Part shown: positions 7,880 through 18,009 of the stretch, one piece after another | How positions within the stretch are numbered: the first letter of the stretch is position 1 | How the letters are laid out: each line of letters starts with the position of its first letter | Origin: CAZSAT01 sp964604675 | Lineage (GTDB): Bacteria; Myxococcota_A; UBA796; CAJQPC01 | Assembly (NCBI GenBank): GCA_964604675.1 | Contig: CAZSAT010000064.1 | Coordinates: 1 to 39,592 of the forward strand | DNA: 39,592 nt | Direction of reading: 5' to 3' | Program-made: the position numbers and the translations under genes | The notes under the pieces: generated by a model | Seen by the model: the letters and a program-made list of their open reading frames with translations, nothing else | Databases searched by the model: none | What the model was told of the DNA's origin: nothing

Positions 7880-8944
7880 GTGAAGCGCGTGCTCAGCTTG
7901 GGTGGAGTCATCGTCGCCTCGTTCGGCGCCCAGGGGTGCGCGGGCTGCATCACGCCCACCTTGCCCGACGACAACGCCGTCGACACCTTCCTGGACACCG
8001 CGCGGCCCGACAGTGGTGACACCCAGGACTCCGCGGAGCTCGTGGAGACCGACGAGCCCGTGGACACGAGCGTGTTCGTGGTCGGCTGCCCGCAGGAGGA
8101 GATCGAGCCGAACGACACCATCGACAGCGCCCAGGAGATCGTGCTGGAGCAGTGGGTGTGCGGCGCGTTCGACGACAGCCACTCCGGCAGCGGCGCCGAC
8201 ATCGACGTGTTCGAGTTCGAGATGGACGAAGGTGGCTGGCTCAAGGTCGATGTCGACGCGGTGGTCGATGGCTCCAACGCCAACCCCTCGCTCGTGATGC
8301 AGTCCGACGAGGGCGAGTACCTGGCGGTCGACCGCGAGGTCTCCAGCAACGATCCCTACGCGGTGTTCCCGTGTCCGGAGCCCGACGACTGGCAGATCTA
8401 CCTGACCAACCTGAACGCGGGCCTGGGCGAGGAGTACGACTGGCAGTTCCTGCCCACCCTGACCAAGCAGCCCTTCAGCTACAGCAGCGACTGCTCGGGC
8501 GAAGCCTTCGAGGATCTCTGTGTGAGCGGCAACGAGGCGGAAGACGGAGGCGACGGCAACTCCACCTACGCCACCGCCGACGAGCTGCCCGTGGGCGAGT
8601 GGCAGTACGGGGTGTTCGGCGGCAGCTCCGACCTCGACATCTACACCCTGACCACCACGGGCGAGAAGCTCACCTACACCTGGTCCATCAAGGCCTGGGA
8701 CCTGGGCTCGCCGGCGCAGACCCGCCTGGTGCTGCGGCAGGACGACGACCTCGAGGTCGACGGCTACCGCGAGATCAGCGTGACCTACCCCGGTGGCACC
8801 GGCGGCCTCGACCCCTCGGTCAGCTACACCAGCAGCGAAGGCGTGGTGGAGACCCTGTACATGACCCTTCGGGAAGACAACACCCGGTACGGCAACTCGT
8901 TCTGGTACCTGGCGCGACTCGACGTGGAAGGAGGAGACGAATGA
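7880..8944 (+). CDS. Lipoprotein with PPC-like domains
   Basis: 354 residues from the GTG at 7880, chosen because it gives a compact signal (MKR n-region) ending in FGAQGC (Cys20) and has CGGAG about 8 bases upstream; a longer frame to 7811 has no signal logic. After an acidic linker, EPNDTIDSAQ at about residue 75 is the typical opening of a PPC (pre-peptidase C-terminal) domain, followed by DIDVFEFE and strands to about residue 190. A second, similar unit follows (DGDGNSTYATADEL, then DLDIYTL). No catalytic domain is present. The stop overlaps the next start as ATGA, so the two lipoproteins are translationally coupled. A TACGTT box at 7853-7858 is a candidate -10. Confidence 0.82.
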   Translation: MKRVLSLGGVIVASFGAQGCAGCITPTLPDDNAVDTFLDTARPDSGDTQDSAELVETDEPVDTSVFVVGCPQEEIEPNDTIDSAQEIVLEQWVCGAFDDSHSGSGADIDVFEFEMDEGGWLKVDVDAVVDGSNANPSLVMQSDEGEYLAVDREVSSNDPYAVFPCPEPDDWQIYLTNLNAGLGEEYDWQFLPTLTKQPFSYSSDCSGEAFEDLCVSGNEAEDGGDGNSTYATADELPVGEWQYGVFGGSSDLDIYTLTTTGEKLTYTWSIKAWDLGSPAQTRLVLRQDDDLEVDGYREISVTYPGGTGGLDPSVSYTSSEGVVETLYMTLREDNTRYGNSFWYLARLDVEGGDE

Positions 8945-10029
8945 CCATCACGCTTCTGGTGCTGCTCGGCTGCAACAAGGATGCCGAGGACACGGCGAAG
9001 GCCACCGACACCGGGCAGGTGTCCACCGACGACACCGACACGACCGGCACCGACAGCGGCCAGCAGGTCGGCGACAGCGGCGACAGCGCCGAGCCCGAGC
9101 CCTGCTACGCCACCTACGACGACTCCGACCCCGACGACGGCGACGCGGGCTGGTTCTACCGGCAGGGCTTCTCGGTCGAGTTCGACCTCGACGACAAGGC
9201 GCCCGACGAGGCCACGGCCGAGGGCGCTTCGTTCTCGCTGTGGCAGGGGGGAGCCCTCGGCGACACCGGGGCCGAGCCGGTGGAGGTCGCGCTCGGCGCC
9301 ACCACCTGGGATGCCAGCTTCACCGAGGCGGAGGTGGCGCTCGGCGGCGATCTGGAGCCCTCCACGACCTACACGCTGGTGGTGGGTGTGTGTGGGGTCG
9401 ACACGGAGATCGCCTTCTCCACCGATGCCTACGGTGCACCGCTCGACGACGAGCTCTCGCTGGTCGACAAGACCTGGGTGATCAAGCTCGCCGAGGTCGA
9501 CTACGTCGAGCCCGCGGGGCTGGGGGCGCTCATCCAGGCGGAGCTCAACGTGATCGGGCTCCTGGGCGTCACCCAGCACACCGACGAGGCCCTCGACATG
9601 ATCGTGGCGCAGGGCACGCTCTCGAACGACGGCAGCTACGTGCAGCGCTTCAACGCGGGCGGCTACCTGCCCACCTACGACCTCCCGGGGGTGGACTTCA
9701 CGGCGTCGCCCTTCTTCGTGGCGGAGTCCGACTACGTCGAGTTCCTGCAGGACGGCATCCAGGTGCCCATCCACGACTTCCACGTGGAGGGCACCGTGAG
9801 CCCGGACGGCAGCAGCCTGGGCGGCGGCGTGCTCATCGGCTTGATCGACACGCGCTACCTGGCCAGCGAAGGCTTCAACCAGGACGAGGACTACGTGTGC
9901 AAGCTGCTCGAGACCTTCGGCGGCGCCTGCGACGTGTGCCCCGACAAGGAAGCGTTGTGCGTGGGCGTGCGCGGAGAGGGCATCTTCGCCGACCTCCAGG
10001 AAGGCCTGGTGATCGAGCCCACGGAGTAG
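8941..10029 (+). CDS. Lipoprotein with Ig-like domain
   Basis: 362 residues. The ATG at 8941 overlaps the previous stop (ATGA) and has a strong AGGAGG 6 bases upstream, so this start is well supported. The signal is only MTITLLVLLGC (lipobox LLGC, Cys11) with no positive charge. Residues ~12-55 are an Asp/Thr/Gly linker. Residues ~65-155 resemble a bacterial Ig-like (Big_5-type) domain ending in PSTTYTLVV. The remaining ~200 residues are an unrecognised domain (DKTWVIKL, then alternating strands and a CPDKEALC loop near the end). It forms a two-gene unit with 7880-8944 and is convergent with the VOC gene, one base apart. Function unknown. Confidence 0.82.
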   Translation: MTITLLVLLGCNKDAEDTAKATDTGQVSTDDTDTTGTDSGQQVGDSGDSAEPEPCYATYDDSDPDDGDAGWFYRQGFSVEFDLDDKAPDEATAEGASFSLWQGGALGDTGAEPVEVALGATTWDASFTEAEVALGGDLEPSTTYTLVVGVCGVDTEIAFSTDAYGAPLDDELSLVDKTWVIKLAEVDYVEPAGLGALIQAELNVIGLLGVTQHTDEALDMIVAQGTLSNDGSYVQRFNAGGYLPTYDLPGVDFTASPFFVAESDYVEFLQDGIQVPIHDFHVEGTVSPDGSSLGGGVLIGLIDTRYLASEGFNQDEDYVCKLLETFGGACDVCPDKEALCVGVRGEGIFADLQEGLVIEPTE

Positions 10030-10030
10030 C

Positions 10031-10423
10031 TCAGCCGGCCTCGGGCGCCTTGGGCTCCCAGAGCTCCACCTTGTTGCCGTCGGGGTCCATGACCCAGGCG
10101 AAGGTGCCGTTGAAGTCGGTGTCGGGTCCCTTCAGGATCTCCACGCCGTTCTGCTCCAGGTGGGCGAGCAGGGCCGCCATGTCGTCGACCCGGTAGTTGA
10201 TCATGAAGCTCGACCGGCTGGGGCTGAACCACTCGGAGTCGGGCGCGGCCACGTGCCACACGGTCGCCCCGCCGTCGTCGGCGGTGTCCTCGGGCCACTT
10301 GAGCACGGCTCCCCCCCAGTCCTCGAGCACCAGGCCCAGGTTGTCGCGGTACCAGGCGGCGAGGCGCTTGTTGTCGGAGGTGGACTTGATGAACACGCCA
10401 CCGATGCCAGTCACGCGGGCCAT
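10031..10423 (-). CDS. VOC (glyoxalase/bleomycin-resistance) family protein
   Basis: 130 residues, cytoplasmic. The vicinal-oxygen-chelate fold is recognised by the N-terminal GGVFIKSTSDNKRLAAWYRD segment, NYRVDDM in the centre, and the closing FAWVMDPDGNKVELWEP, where the Glu is the usual metal ligand position. Family members include glyoxalases, dioxygenases and antibiotic-binding proteins, so substrate is unknown. The start has AGGAG 5 bases upstream. It is flanked by lipoprotein genes and shares no operon with them. Confidence 0.9.
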   Translation of the reverse strand: MARVTGIGGVFIKSTSDNKRLAAWYRDNLGLVLEDWGGAVLKWPEDTADDGGATVWHVAAPDSEWFSPSRSSFMINYRVDDMAALLAHLEQNGVEILKGPDTDFNGTFAWVMDPDGNKVELWEPKAPEAG

Positions 10424-10467
10424 GGGAACTCCTGTCTGGGTGCTGCGTGGTTCCGTGTTCGCGGGTG

Positions 10468-10473
10468 TATTGT
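10468..10473 (+). promoter_or_regulatory. Candidate -10 box (TATTGT) for leaderless lipoprotein mRNA
   Basis: TATTGT ends 6 bases before the ATG at 10480, with no Shine-Dalgarno in between. If used, transcription would start at or next to the start codon. Confidence 0.4.
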
Positions 10474-10479
10474 CGCGGC

Positions 10480-11085
10480 ATGTGGTTGTCGTGCCTCCTC
10501 GCGTGCTCCGAGTACGACGTGAAGTCGGACGCCGACAGCTACGGGCCCGACACGGCGGCTCCGGACCGTCCCACCGACGAGGATCCGCCTGCGAACGACA
10601 CGGGTCCCGAGGGTGGCGACAGCGGCGGGGGAGGGGACGACACCGGGCCCGACGACGACTGCTGGGAGCCCGAGGACGGCTACGAGGAGAACCCCGCGGC
10701 CCGCATCTTCACCACCGACAGCACCACGCCGGTGATCGTGACCTTCCTGGGCTCGAGCTCCGGGTACGACAACGAGCTCTGGCTCGACAGCCCGGAGTCG
10801 CTGCGGCTCGCCCAGGCGTGGACCGATCCGGTGGGGACGTGGACGAGCCTCGGCCCCTACGCCACCGGCACCGAGCTGGTGCTGGCCATCTACGTGACCG
10901 ACACGGGGGAGCGCTTCCTGTCGGGGCCGGCGAGCCGCAACAGCGACGGTGTGGAGCATGTGTCGGTGACCTACGAAGGCGACTGTTCGTGGCGCATCGG
11001 CTTCGAGGACCTGACCGGCGGCGGCGACCTGGACTTCAACGATGTGGAGCTTCGCATCGAGGGCATGCTGAAGCAGGAGATCTGA
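10480..11085 (+). CDS. Lipoprotein with DUF4114-like C-terminal domain
   Basis: 201 residues from the ATG at 10480. The signal would be just MWLSCLLAC (lipobox LLAC, Cys9). Alternative GTG starts at 10447 or 10462 would add an Arg-containing n-region, so the start is uncertain; the TATTGT box 6 bases before the ATG favours 10480. An acidic Gly/Asp/Thr linker covers residues ~12-60. The C-terminal half ends with IGFEDLTGGGDLDFNDVELRI, the hallmark of DUF4114-type secreted domains, whose Asp-rich loop probably binds calcium. It is monocistronic; a weak 6-bp hairpin (11086-11108) lies between it and the convergent START gene. Confidence 0.82.
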   Translation: MWLSCLLACSEYDVKSDADSYGPDTAAPDRPTDEDPPANDTGPEGGDSGGGGDDTGPDDDCWEPEDGYEENPAARIFTTDSTTPVIVTFLGSSSGYDNELWLDSPESLRLAQAWTDPVGTWTSLGPYATGTELVLAIYVTDTGERFLSGPASRNSDGVEHVSVTYEGDCSWRIGFEDLTGGGDLDFNDVELRIEGMLKQEI

Positions 11086-11114
11086 AGCGCCCGGTGCTCA
11101 GCGGCGCTCGCGCG

Positions 11115-11918
11115 TCAGGGGGCCGCTTCGGCTGCGGCGGGCTCCTCCGCGGGCGCCTCGGCCGGCGCGTCCGCGCTGGGGGCCGCCTCGACCTCCTCGA
11201 CGTCCTCCACCGGTTCGACCTCCTCGGTGGTCGCCTCGTCCTCGGCGGCCTCCGTGTCCGTCAGCGCTCCGGGGGGGAGGGGGTACATCCCGGTGTAGGG
11301 CTGGTCGAGCTGCGTGCGGATGGCGTTGAGGGTGGCCACCGGCCAGTCCTCCTGGATCGAGTTCGTGAGCCACGCGGGCAACCAGCCCTTGGGATCGGTC
11401 ACGATCTCGACCGCGATCTCCGTGTTCCCGTTCGCCATCGGGGTCAGCACGTAGCGGCTGTCGATGAGGTCCGCGCGCACGCCGATGGTCTCGGGCGCGT
11501 CCGGGTGCTCGATGGACTGCATGCGCAGCGTGACCACGCCGGTGTCGGGCTCGATGGTGGCCTTGCCGTGGTAGACGTAGTCCCGGTTCGACATGACCGC
11601 GGGCAGCTCGAAGGCCTGGTAGAGCACGTAGTCGTGGGCATCCACGCGCTCGATCTCTTCGGCGTGGTAGAGCCGGTCGACCCAGTCCACGCGGTGTTCG
11701 TTGTCCATCAGCACGTAGAGCACCTTCTCGACCGGCGCGTCGTAGGTGGTCACGCCCTTGAAGGCGAAGAGCTTGCCCTGCTCGTGGGTCTCGCTCCGGA
11801 ACACCTGCACGCCCAGCTCGGTGTTGATCAGCTCGTAGGTGGGCGACATGGCCTGCGCGGTGGGGACCAGCATCGGCGTGCACGTGAGGGTCGCGAGGGC
11901 GACGAGACGCTTGAACAA
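11115..11918 (-). CDS. Periplasmic START-domain protein with acidic Ala/Pro/Glu tail
   Basis: 267 residues from a TTG at 11918, chosen for TGGAG at about 6 bases and because it yields a clean signal peptide (MFKRLVALATL, cut after AQA at residue 23). Residues ~28-205 look like a bacterial START lipid-binding domain: a V(F/R) start strand, FKGVTTYDAPVEKVLYVLMD, the W-V-D-R-L segment, NRDYVYHG, and a C-terminal helix with WLPAWLTNSIQ. The last ~55 residues are a disordered Glu/Ala/Pro tail. START proteins carry a lipid or hydrophobic ligand in a deep pocket, so a role in envelope lipid handling is inferred. No Cys lipobox; soluble periplasmic. It sits 86 bases downstream of the MYG1-like gene on the same strand. 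Confidence 0.82.
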   Translation of the reverse strand: MFKRLVALATLTCTPMLVPTAQAMSPTYELINTELGVQVFRSETHEQGKLFAFKGVTTYDAPVEKVLYVLMDNEHRVDWVDRLYHAEEIERVDAHDYVLYQAFELPAVMSNRDYVYHGKATIEPDTGVVTLRMQSIEHPDAPETIGVRADLIDSRYVLTPMANGNTEIAVEIVTDPKGWLPAWLTNSIQEDWPVATLNAIRTQLDQPYTGMYPLPPGALTDTEAAEDEATTEEVEPVEDVEEVEAAPSADAPAEAPAEEPAAAEAAP

Positions 11919-12004
11919 GGCGGACTCCAGAGGGCGCGGCCGAGCCGCGAAGATGCGGGACCACGCCGGGGTATCGGCTCGGCGCGGCGGCCGCGACCCC
12001 ACCC

Positions 12005-12880
12005 TCAGCTCACCCAGGCTCCGACCACCAGGGCCTGCAGCCGGTCCACGTCGGTGGCGGTGGTCTTGCACAAGAACCCGCTCTTGTGGGCGAACTGCAC
12101 GTCGGGCTCGCCACCGACCCGCCCGAAGTCCAGCCGGGGGTGGTCCTCGTAGCGCGCCACGCCGTAGCCCTCGCCGCGTCGGTCCGGGTAGACGATGGCC
12201 GCGATGTCCTGCTCGAGGCCGTGGCTCCGGATGTACGCCATCGCCGTGCCGCTGGGCTCGTCGGGCAGCGTGTCGGTGCGGGGCAGGAACACCACCTCGA
12301 TCGCGTCGCCAGCGTGGTCCAGGGTCCAGCGCACCACGTGCTGGTCGGCGAAGGCGATCCGCGCGCGGACCTCGTCGAGGTGGGTGAGCAGGTCGCGGCC
12401 CACCAGGCCCATGAACTCGTAGACCGGCTCGCCGGCTCGGTGGGTCGTGCCCGCGGCGAAGTGCCGCAGGAGCGTCTGGTCGATCGGCGAGTTCAGCTGC
12501 GCGATCGCCTTGCGGGGCACGCCGAGGAAGGCGGCGGTCTTGCCCGGGCCGCGGGAGTCGAACCACTCGGCGACCTCGAGCCAGTCGCAGAAGTGCAGCG
12601 CGTCTTCGTAGAGCCCGCGGGCGTCGAGCAGCAGGCTCAGAGCGCAGGTGGGCGGGTGCTCGCGGGGGAAGTGGTGGTGGTCGAAGTTCGAGCGGGCGGG
12701 GTCGTGGCTGCCCCCCACGTCGACCACGGCCACCCCCGGGTCGTCGAGCTCGGCGGGGGTGGGGTCGCGGCGGTGCACGGTGGCGCCGGTCTCGGCGACC
12801 AGCACGCAGACGGCCAGCAGGTCGTCCTTGTGGGCGCCGCCGGGGTGCGTGATGACGGTGTAGATCATGCGCGCCGCCAT
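12005..12880 (-). CDS. MYG1-family metal-dependent exonuclease-like protein
   Basis: 291 residues. The N-terminus reads VITHPGGAHKDDLLAV, the MYG1/UPF0160 signature (normally THSG-F-HxDD). It is followed by VVDVGG with the acidic ligand, the DHH-like NFDHHHFPRE, and the C-terminal HKSGFLCKT segment conserved in the family. MYG1 proteins belong to the DHH superfamily and act as 3'-5' RNA exonucleases in eukaryotes; bacterial members are little studied. Start at ATG 12880, or at the ATG of MIYT four codons later, which fits relatives better. It is divergent from the HExxH lipoprotein gene with a dyad between them. Confidence 0.88.
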   Translation of the reverse strand: MAARMIYTVITHPGGAHKDDLLAVCVLVAETGATVHRRDPTPAELDDPGVAVVDVGGSHDPARSNFDHHHFPREHPPTCALSLLLDARGLYEDALHFCDWLEVAEWFDSRGPGKTAAFLGVPRKAIAQLNSPIDQTLLRHFAAGTTHRAGEPVYEFMGLVGRDLLTHLDEVRARIAFADQHVVRWTLDHAGDAIEVVFLPRTDTLPDEPSGTAMAYIRSHGLEQDIAAIVYPDRRGEGYGVARYEDHPRLDFGRVGGEPDVQFAHKSGFLCKTTATDVDRLQALVVGAWVS

Positions 12881-12893
12881 AGCGCATCGCGCT

Positions 12894-12912
12894 GGTAGAC
12901 AGTGAGTCTACC
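12894..12912. promoter_or_regulatory. Inverted repeat in divergent promoter region (possible operator)
   Basis: GGTAGAC (12894-12900) and GTCTACC (12906-12912) form a perfect 7-bp dyad with a 5-base spacer. It lies between the divergent MYG1-like gene (start 12880) and HExxH lipoprotein gene (start 12948). The arms contain -10-like TAGACT (minus) and TAGACA (plus) sequences, and a TACGCT box follows at 12916-12921. It could be a repressor site, a symmetric bidirectional promoter, or chance. Confidence 0.35.
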
Positions 12913-12947
12913 TGCTACGCTGCCCTCGGTCACCGACAGGCCCCCCG

Positions 12948-13922
12948 ATGGTCGTGCTGCTGCTGTCCTGCGTCGAGATCGGTGTCGGCGACCCCTACGG
13001 CGATCCCTCGACCCGCGCACCACGGCCCGACGATGCCGCCGGCGACCCGTCCGACCCCGAAGGCACGAACGACACGGCCGCGCAAGAGGACACGGGCCAC
13101 CCGGACACCTCGAGCGAGGTCGACCCGGACTGCTGGTCGGAGCCCTTCACCCCCGACGCCGACGTGTCCGACCTGAAGGCCGCGTTCAGCGCGTCGAACG
13201 CCCGCGACAGCGCGTACGCGGTGCTGGAGCGTCGCTTCCCGGCGGGCCACGAGCTGCTCGTGGAGATGGCCTGGGACAGCACCATCGACACGGTCATCGA
13301 GACCGGCTCCTGGTCGCGCATGATGGAGTCGCTGATGACCACCGTGCACGAAGAGGTGCACGGCTGGGACTACGGCCACAGCGTGAACCCCACGCACTTC
13401 GCCTACTTCATGCTCGCTGACAGAAAGCCCGAGATCCCCTGGGTCGACGGGCTGCCCCGCTCGGTCATCGCCGGCGAGCTCGACGACAGCAGCACCTCGC
13501 TCTACAGCGGCACCTACCTCACGGGCACCCAGGGCACCTACGGCTTCGTCGAGCTGCTCGACGAGACCAACTGCTACGTGAACGGCCTGGGCGCCATCAT
13601 CGCTGGCGGCGACGCCATCACGGGCGGCATCTCCGGGCGCGACGGCGCGCTCGCCTTCCTCTACTACATCGAGCTCTACCTCCGCGCCCTCGAGGAGCAG
13701 GAGCCCGCGCTCTACAGCATGCTCCAGGGCGATCCTGACGTGCGTCAGCTGATCCTGGATCTCTGGCTCCGCACCCACTTCTTCCTGGAGCGGGGCGGGA
13801 ACGCGCCTCACCTCGGCGTGTCCGACGCCGCCATCGCCGACAACCTCTACGCGCCGGCGAACCAGCAGGAGCTCGAGGACTTCCTCGGCGTGGAGCTCGC
13901 CGCGTCGAGCTGCCTGCCCTGA
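12948..13922 (+). CDS. Putative zinc-metalloprotease-like lipoprotein (HEEVH motif)
   Basis: 324 residues. The signal is very short (MVVLLLSC, lipobox LLSC, Cys8) with no basic residue. An acidic Thr/Asp linker reaches residue ~60. The folded part begins with a Cys and an Ala-rich helix, then ESLMTTVHEEVHGWDYG: a zincin-type HExxH at His134-Glu135-xx-His138 with preceding hydrophobic helix. Later Glu/Asp residues (e.g. AGELDD, about 30 residues on) or the NCYVNGLG segment could give the third ligand, but I cannot pin it. No known peptidase family was recognised. Surface-anchored proteolysis is an inference from the motif alone. The gene is alone on its strand and convergent with the 13931 gene, 8 bases apart. 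Confidence 0.75.
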   Translation: MVVLLLSCVEIGVGDPYGDPSTRAPRPDDAAGDPSDPEGTNDTAAQEDTGHPDTSSEVDPDCWSEPFTPDADVSDLKAAFSASNARDSAYAVLERRFPAGHELLVEMAWDSTIDTVIETGSWSRMMESLMTTVHEEVHGWDYGHSVNPTHFAYFMLADRKPEIPWVDGLPRSVIAGELDDSSTSLYSGTYLTGTQGTYGFVELLDETNCYVNGLGAIIAGGDAITGGISGRDGALAFLYYIELYLRALEEQEPALYSMLQGDPDVRQLILDLWLRTHFFLERGGNAPHLGVSDAAIADNLYAPANQQELEDFLGVELAASSCLP

Positions 13923-13930
13923 CCGAGCCC

Positions 13931-14704
13931 CTACATCATCCCCAGCAGGCCTTCGGCGGTCTCCCGCACCCGGCGCACGTCGTCGGCGCTCATCGGGTCG
14001 TTGGAGGCCAGGTCGCGGATGGTGGTCATGCCCTCGTCCAGCGCGTCGATGGTGGCGTCTGGAAAGCGCTCCCCCGCGCAATGGGCCAGGTAGGCCTCGA
14101 AGTAGGCGTCGACCTCGGGCCGGTGGAGCAGCGCGTGGGCCACGTCGGGGGACTGCTCGAGCTCGGCGGCTCGGGCCACCAACCACAGCGCCTGCAACCA
14201 GCCTCCGGCGAGCGCCAGGGGCAACACCCCGTCGCCCCGTTGCCCGGCCAGGCTGGCGAGCAGCACCCGATCGGTGTCGATCCGAGCCGGCCAGCCGCCC
14301 TCGACCGGTTCCTTGCTGTCGGCACGCAGGCGTTCCAGCGGCCCCGTGTCGAGGTCGAGCACCTCGAAGCCGTCGCCGATCCGCGCGAGGCGGGCGCTGC
14401 GCACGTCTGGCGCCGCCGCCGACGCTTCGAGCAGCAGCACGCCGATCTCCGCGCCGGTGCGCATCGACGCCAGCGAGGCGAGCACGATGTCGGTGTCGTG
14501 GCTGATCCGCGAACCCAGGTCCGCCACGCGCGGGGCGAGGCCGGAGGATCCGAGCTCCTCCGCCAGGCCGGCGGCAGTCGGGATCAGGCCGTTGTCGGCC
14601 GGCCAGGCGTCCCACGTGGCCGCCGTGATCGCCGCTTCCACCGGCTCGACGGCCGGAGACGTCTCGGGCTCGGAGAACGAGCAGGCGAGCAGAAGGGCAA
14701 GCAT
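13931..14704 (-). CDS. Lipoprotein of unknown function
   Basis: 257 residues from ATG 14704. The signal is MLALLLAC (lipobox LLAC, Cys8), without positive charges. The mature protein is mostly alpha-helical by eye, rich in Ala, Leu, Asp and Glu, with no linker repeats, unlike its neighbours. No domain recognised; segments such as SHDTDIVLASLASM and ERFPDATIDALDEGMTTI are helical. There is no Shine-Dalgarno, but TAGCCT lies 7 bases upstream. It is divergent from the acyl-CoA dehydrogenase gene with only 39 bases between starts. Confidence 0.75.
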   Translation of the reverse strand: MLALLLACSFSEPETSPAVEPVEAAITAATWDAWPADNGLIPTAAGLAEELGSSGLAPRVADLGSRISHDTDIVLASLASMRTGAEIGVLLLEASAAAPDVRSARLARIGDGFEVLDLDTGPLERLRADSKEPVEGGWPARIDTDRVLLASLAGQRGDGVLPLALAGGWLQALWLVARAAELEQSPDVAHALLHRPEVDAYFEAYLAHCAGERFPDATIDALDEGMTTIRDLASNDPMSADDVRRVRETAEGLLGMM

Positions 14705-14711
14705 GGCGCGC

Positions 14712-14717
14712 AGGCTA
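14712..14717 (-). promoter_or_regulatory. Candidate -10 box (TAGCCT) for leaderless lipoprotein mRNA
   Basis: TAGCCT on the minus strand ends 7 bases before ATG 14704. On the opposite strand the same bases overlap TACCGC (14716-14721), a possible weak -10 for the divergent acyl-CoA dehydrogenase gene. Confidence 0.4.
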
Positions 14718-14743
14718 CCGCGCGACGCACTACATGGGGGCGC

Positions 14744-16513
<1,770 letters not shown>

Positions 16514-16523
16514 GCGTCGGGGC

Positions 16524-17972
16524 TCAGCGCTCCCGTGGCGGAAGCTCCCCGAGCGTGAGCTCGCCGCTCGCGAGGTCGTGGTCCAACAGCCGGTTGCCTT
16601 CGCCCGGGTACAGCTTCCGGCCGTAGCCCCGCGCCACGTCCGCGCGCCCGGGCCAGACCCGCAGCTGCAGGGGGCCGTCCAGAGGCACCTGCCCGAGCGC
16701 CGCGTTCCACGCGGTGCCCGGGTCGCAGACCATGGTCTCGGTGCCCACGTACGGCCACCCCGCCTCCGAGGTGCCGCTCACCCGGTACCAGGCCAGTCCG
16801 GTCGTCCCGGCCACCGCCTCGGAGACCCGGGCATCGGCGCACCAGTAGCCCTCGAGCTCCGAGCTCAGCCGCACCTGCCCGTAGGCCGCCCCGAGCAACA
16901 ACACGGCCCAGCCGGCGCGCCCCATCCTGGCGAGCCCGATCCCCGCGGCGGGCAGCAGGGCCAGGTAGGCCAGGTGGTAGAAGCGCGCCCCGAAGGCCGC
17001 GCCCTGGGTCCAGTAGAACGCGTAGGCGAGCGGCAGCGCGACCAGCGGCAGGGCCACGAGCCCGGCGCGGCGCACCAGGGCTGGCAGGCCCCACACCGCC
17101 ACGAGCGCCAAGGGGGTCCATCCGAGGGCCAGCCGGGCGAAGCTGTGCGCGTTCGCCACGAAGATGGTCCAGGCCTTCTCCACGGTGTGCCCGTAGGACC
17201 CCAGCACCGGCGAGCAGCCGTGCTCCGGGCCGAAGCCCAGGCTGTCGCAGCCCGGGCGCGCCTCGTTCAGCGCGAAGTAGGCCCGGGAGGGGAAGGTGGC
17301 CCAGTCGCCGGTCAGCGACGCGTTCCAGGCCAGCAGGGCGGCCGCGGCCAGCCCCGGCAGCACCACCACCTGCCACGCTCGTCGCTTCCACAGCAGCCAG
17401 GCCATCAGCGGCAGGCCCACCACGACCGCCTCGAAGGGCCTCACGAGCACCAGGTAGGCGCCGGCGAGCCCGGCCCACCACGCCCCGAGCGCGCCGACCG
17501 CGGCGCAGGCGAGCGCCAGGCCCGCGACGAGCGTGCTGGTGTGGCTCATGTGGCTCGCCGCCATCACCACCAGGCCCGGCGACAGCGCCGCCAGCACCGC
17601 CGCGCGCCACGCGGCCCGCTCGTCCGCCACGGCCTGCGTCAGCCGAAACGCCAACAGCGGCAGCAGGCCCGACAGGAGCGGGTTCACCAGCCAGGTCGCG
17701 CCCACGAGCGCACCGAGCGCCAGCACCAGCGGCCAGCCCGGCGGGAAGATCGCGTGCAGGCCGGGCTCGAACCGCACGAAGGCCTGGGCCACGTACTCGG
17801 GGTCGCGCGGGGCCTCGCCGAGCCAGCCGCCGCTGGCGAGCAGGCGGGCCTGGAGCGCGTAGGCGTGCTCGTCGGGCACGTGGGTGATGCCCTGCAGGGG
17901 GCCGAGCGCGAGCGCGGCCGCTGCGACGGCGGCGAGCACACCGAGCAGGGCGAGGCGGGCGTCACGGGGCAT
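16524..17972 (-). CDS. Multi-pass membrane protein, GT-C glycosyltransferase-like
   Basis: 482 residues from ATG 17972; the frame extends to 18062 but the added segment is Arg-rich and not membrane-like. About 10 hydrophobic segments are visible. After the first one, THVPDEHAYALQARLLASGG carries the acidic DE pair and Y/L pattern of the first periplasmic loop in ArnT/PMT-like GT-C enzymes, where the Asp is catalytic or metal-binding. The C-terminal ~110 residues are a soluble domain. Likely transfers a sugar from a polyprenyl-phosphate donor outside the cytoplasmic membrane, but donor and acceptor are unknown. TACCGT lies 8 bases upstream of the start with no Shine-Dalgarno. Divergent from the fatty acid hydroxylase. 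Confidence 0.78.
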   Translation of the reverse strand: MPRDARLALLGVLAAVAAAALALGPLQGITHVPDEHAYALQARLLASGGWLGEAPRDPEYVAQAFVRFEPGLHAIFPPGWPLVLALGALVGATWLVNPLLSGLLPLLAFRLTQAVADERAAWRAAVLAALSPGLVVMAASHMSHTSTLVAGLALACAAVGALGAWWAGLAGAYLVLVRPFEAVVVGLPLMAWLLWKRRAWQVVVLPGLAAAALLAWNASLTGDWATFPSRAYFALNEARPGCDSLGFGPEHGCSPVLGSYGHTVEKAWTIFVANAHSFARLALGWTPLALVAVWGLPALVRRAGLVALPLVALPLAYAFYWTQGAAFGARFYHLAYLALLPAAGIGLARMGRAGWAVLLLGAAYGQVRLSSELEGYWCADARVSEAVAGTTGLAWYRVSGTSEAGWPYVGTETMVCDPGTAWNAALGQVPLDGPLQLRVWPGRADVARGYGRKLYPGEGNRLLDHDLASGELTLGELPPRER

Positions 17973-18009
17973 GCGAGGCGACGGTACCCCATGGCTCGGA
18001 GCCCTGCGA

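Noticed and set aside
11086..11108. AGCGCC/GGCGCT hairpin between the 10480 gene and the START gene
   Set aside because: Only 6 bp with an 11-base loop and no T-tract; too weak to call a terminator in this base composition.
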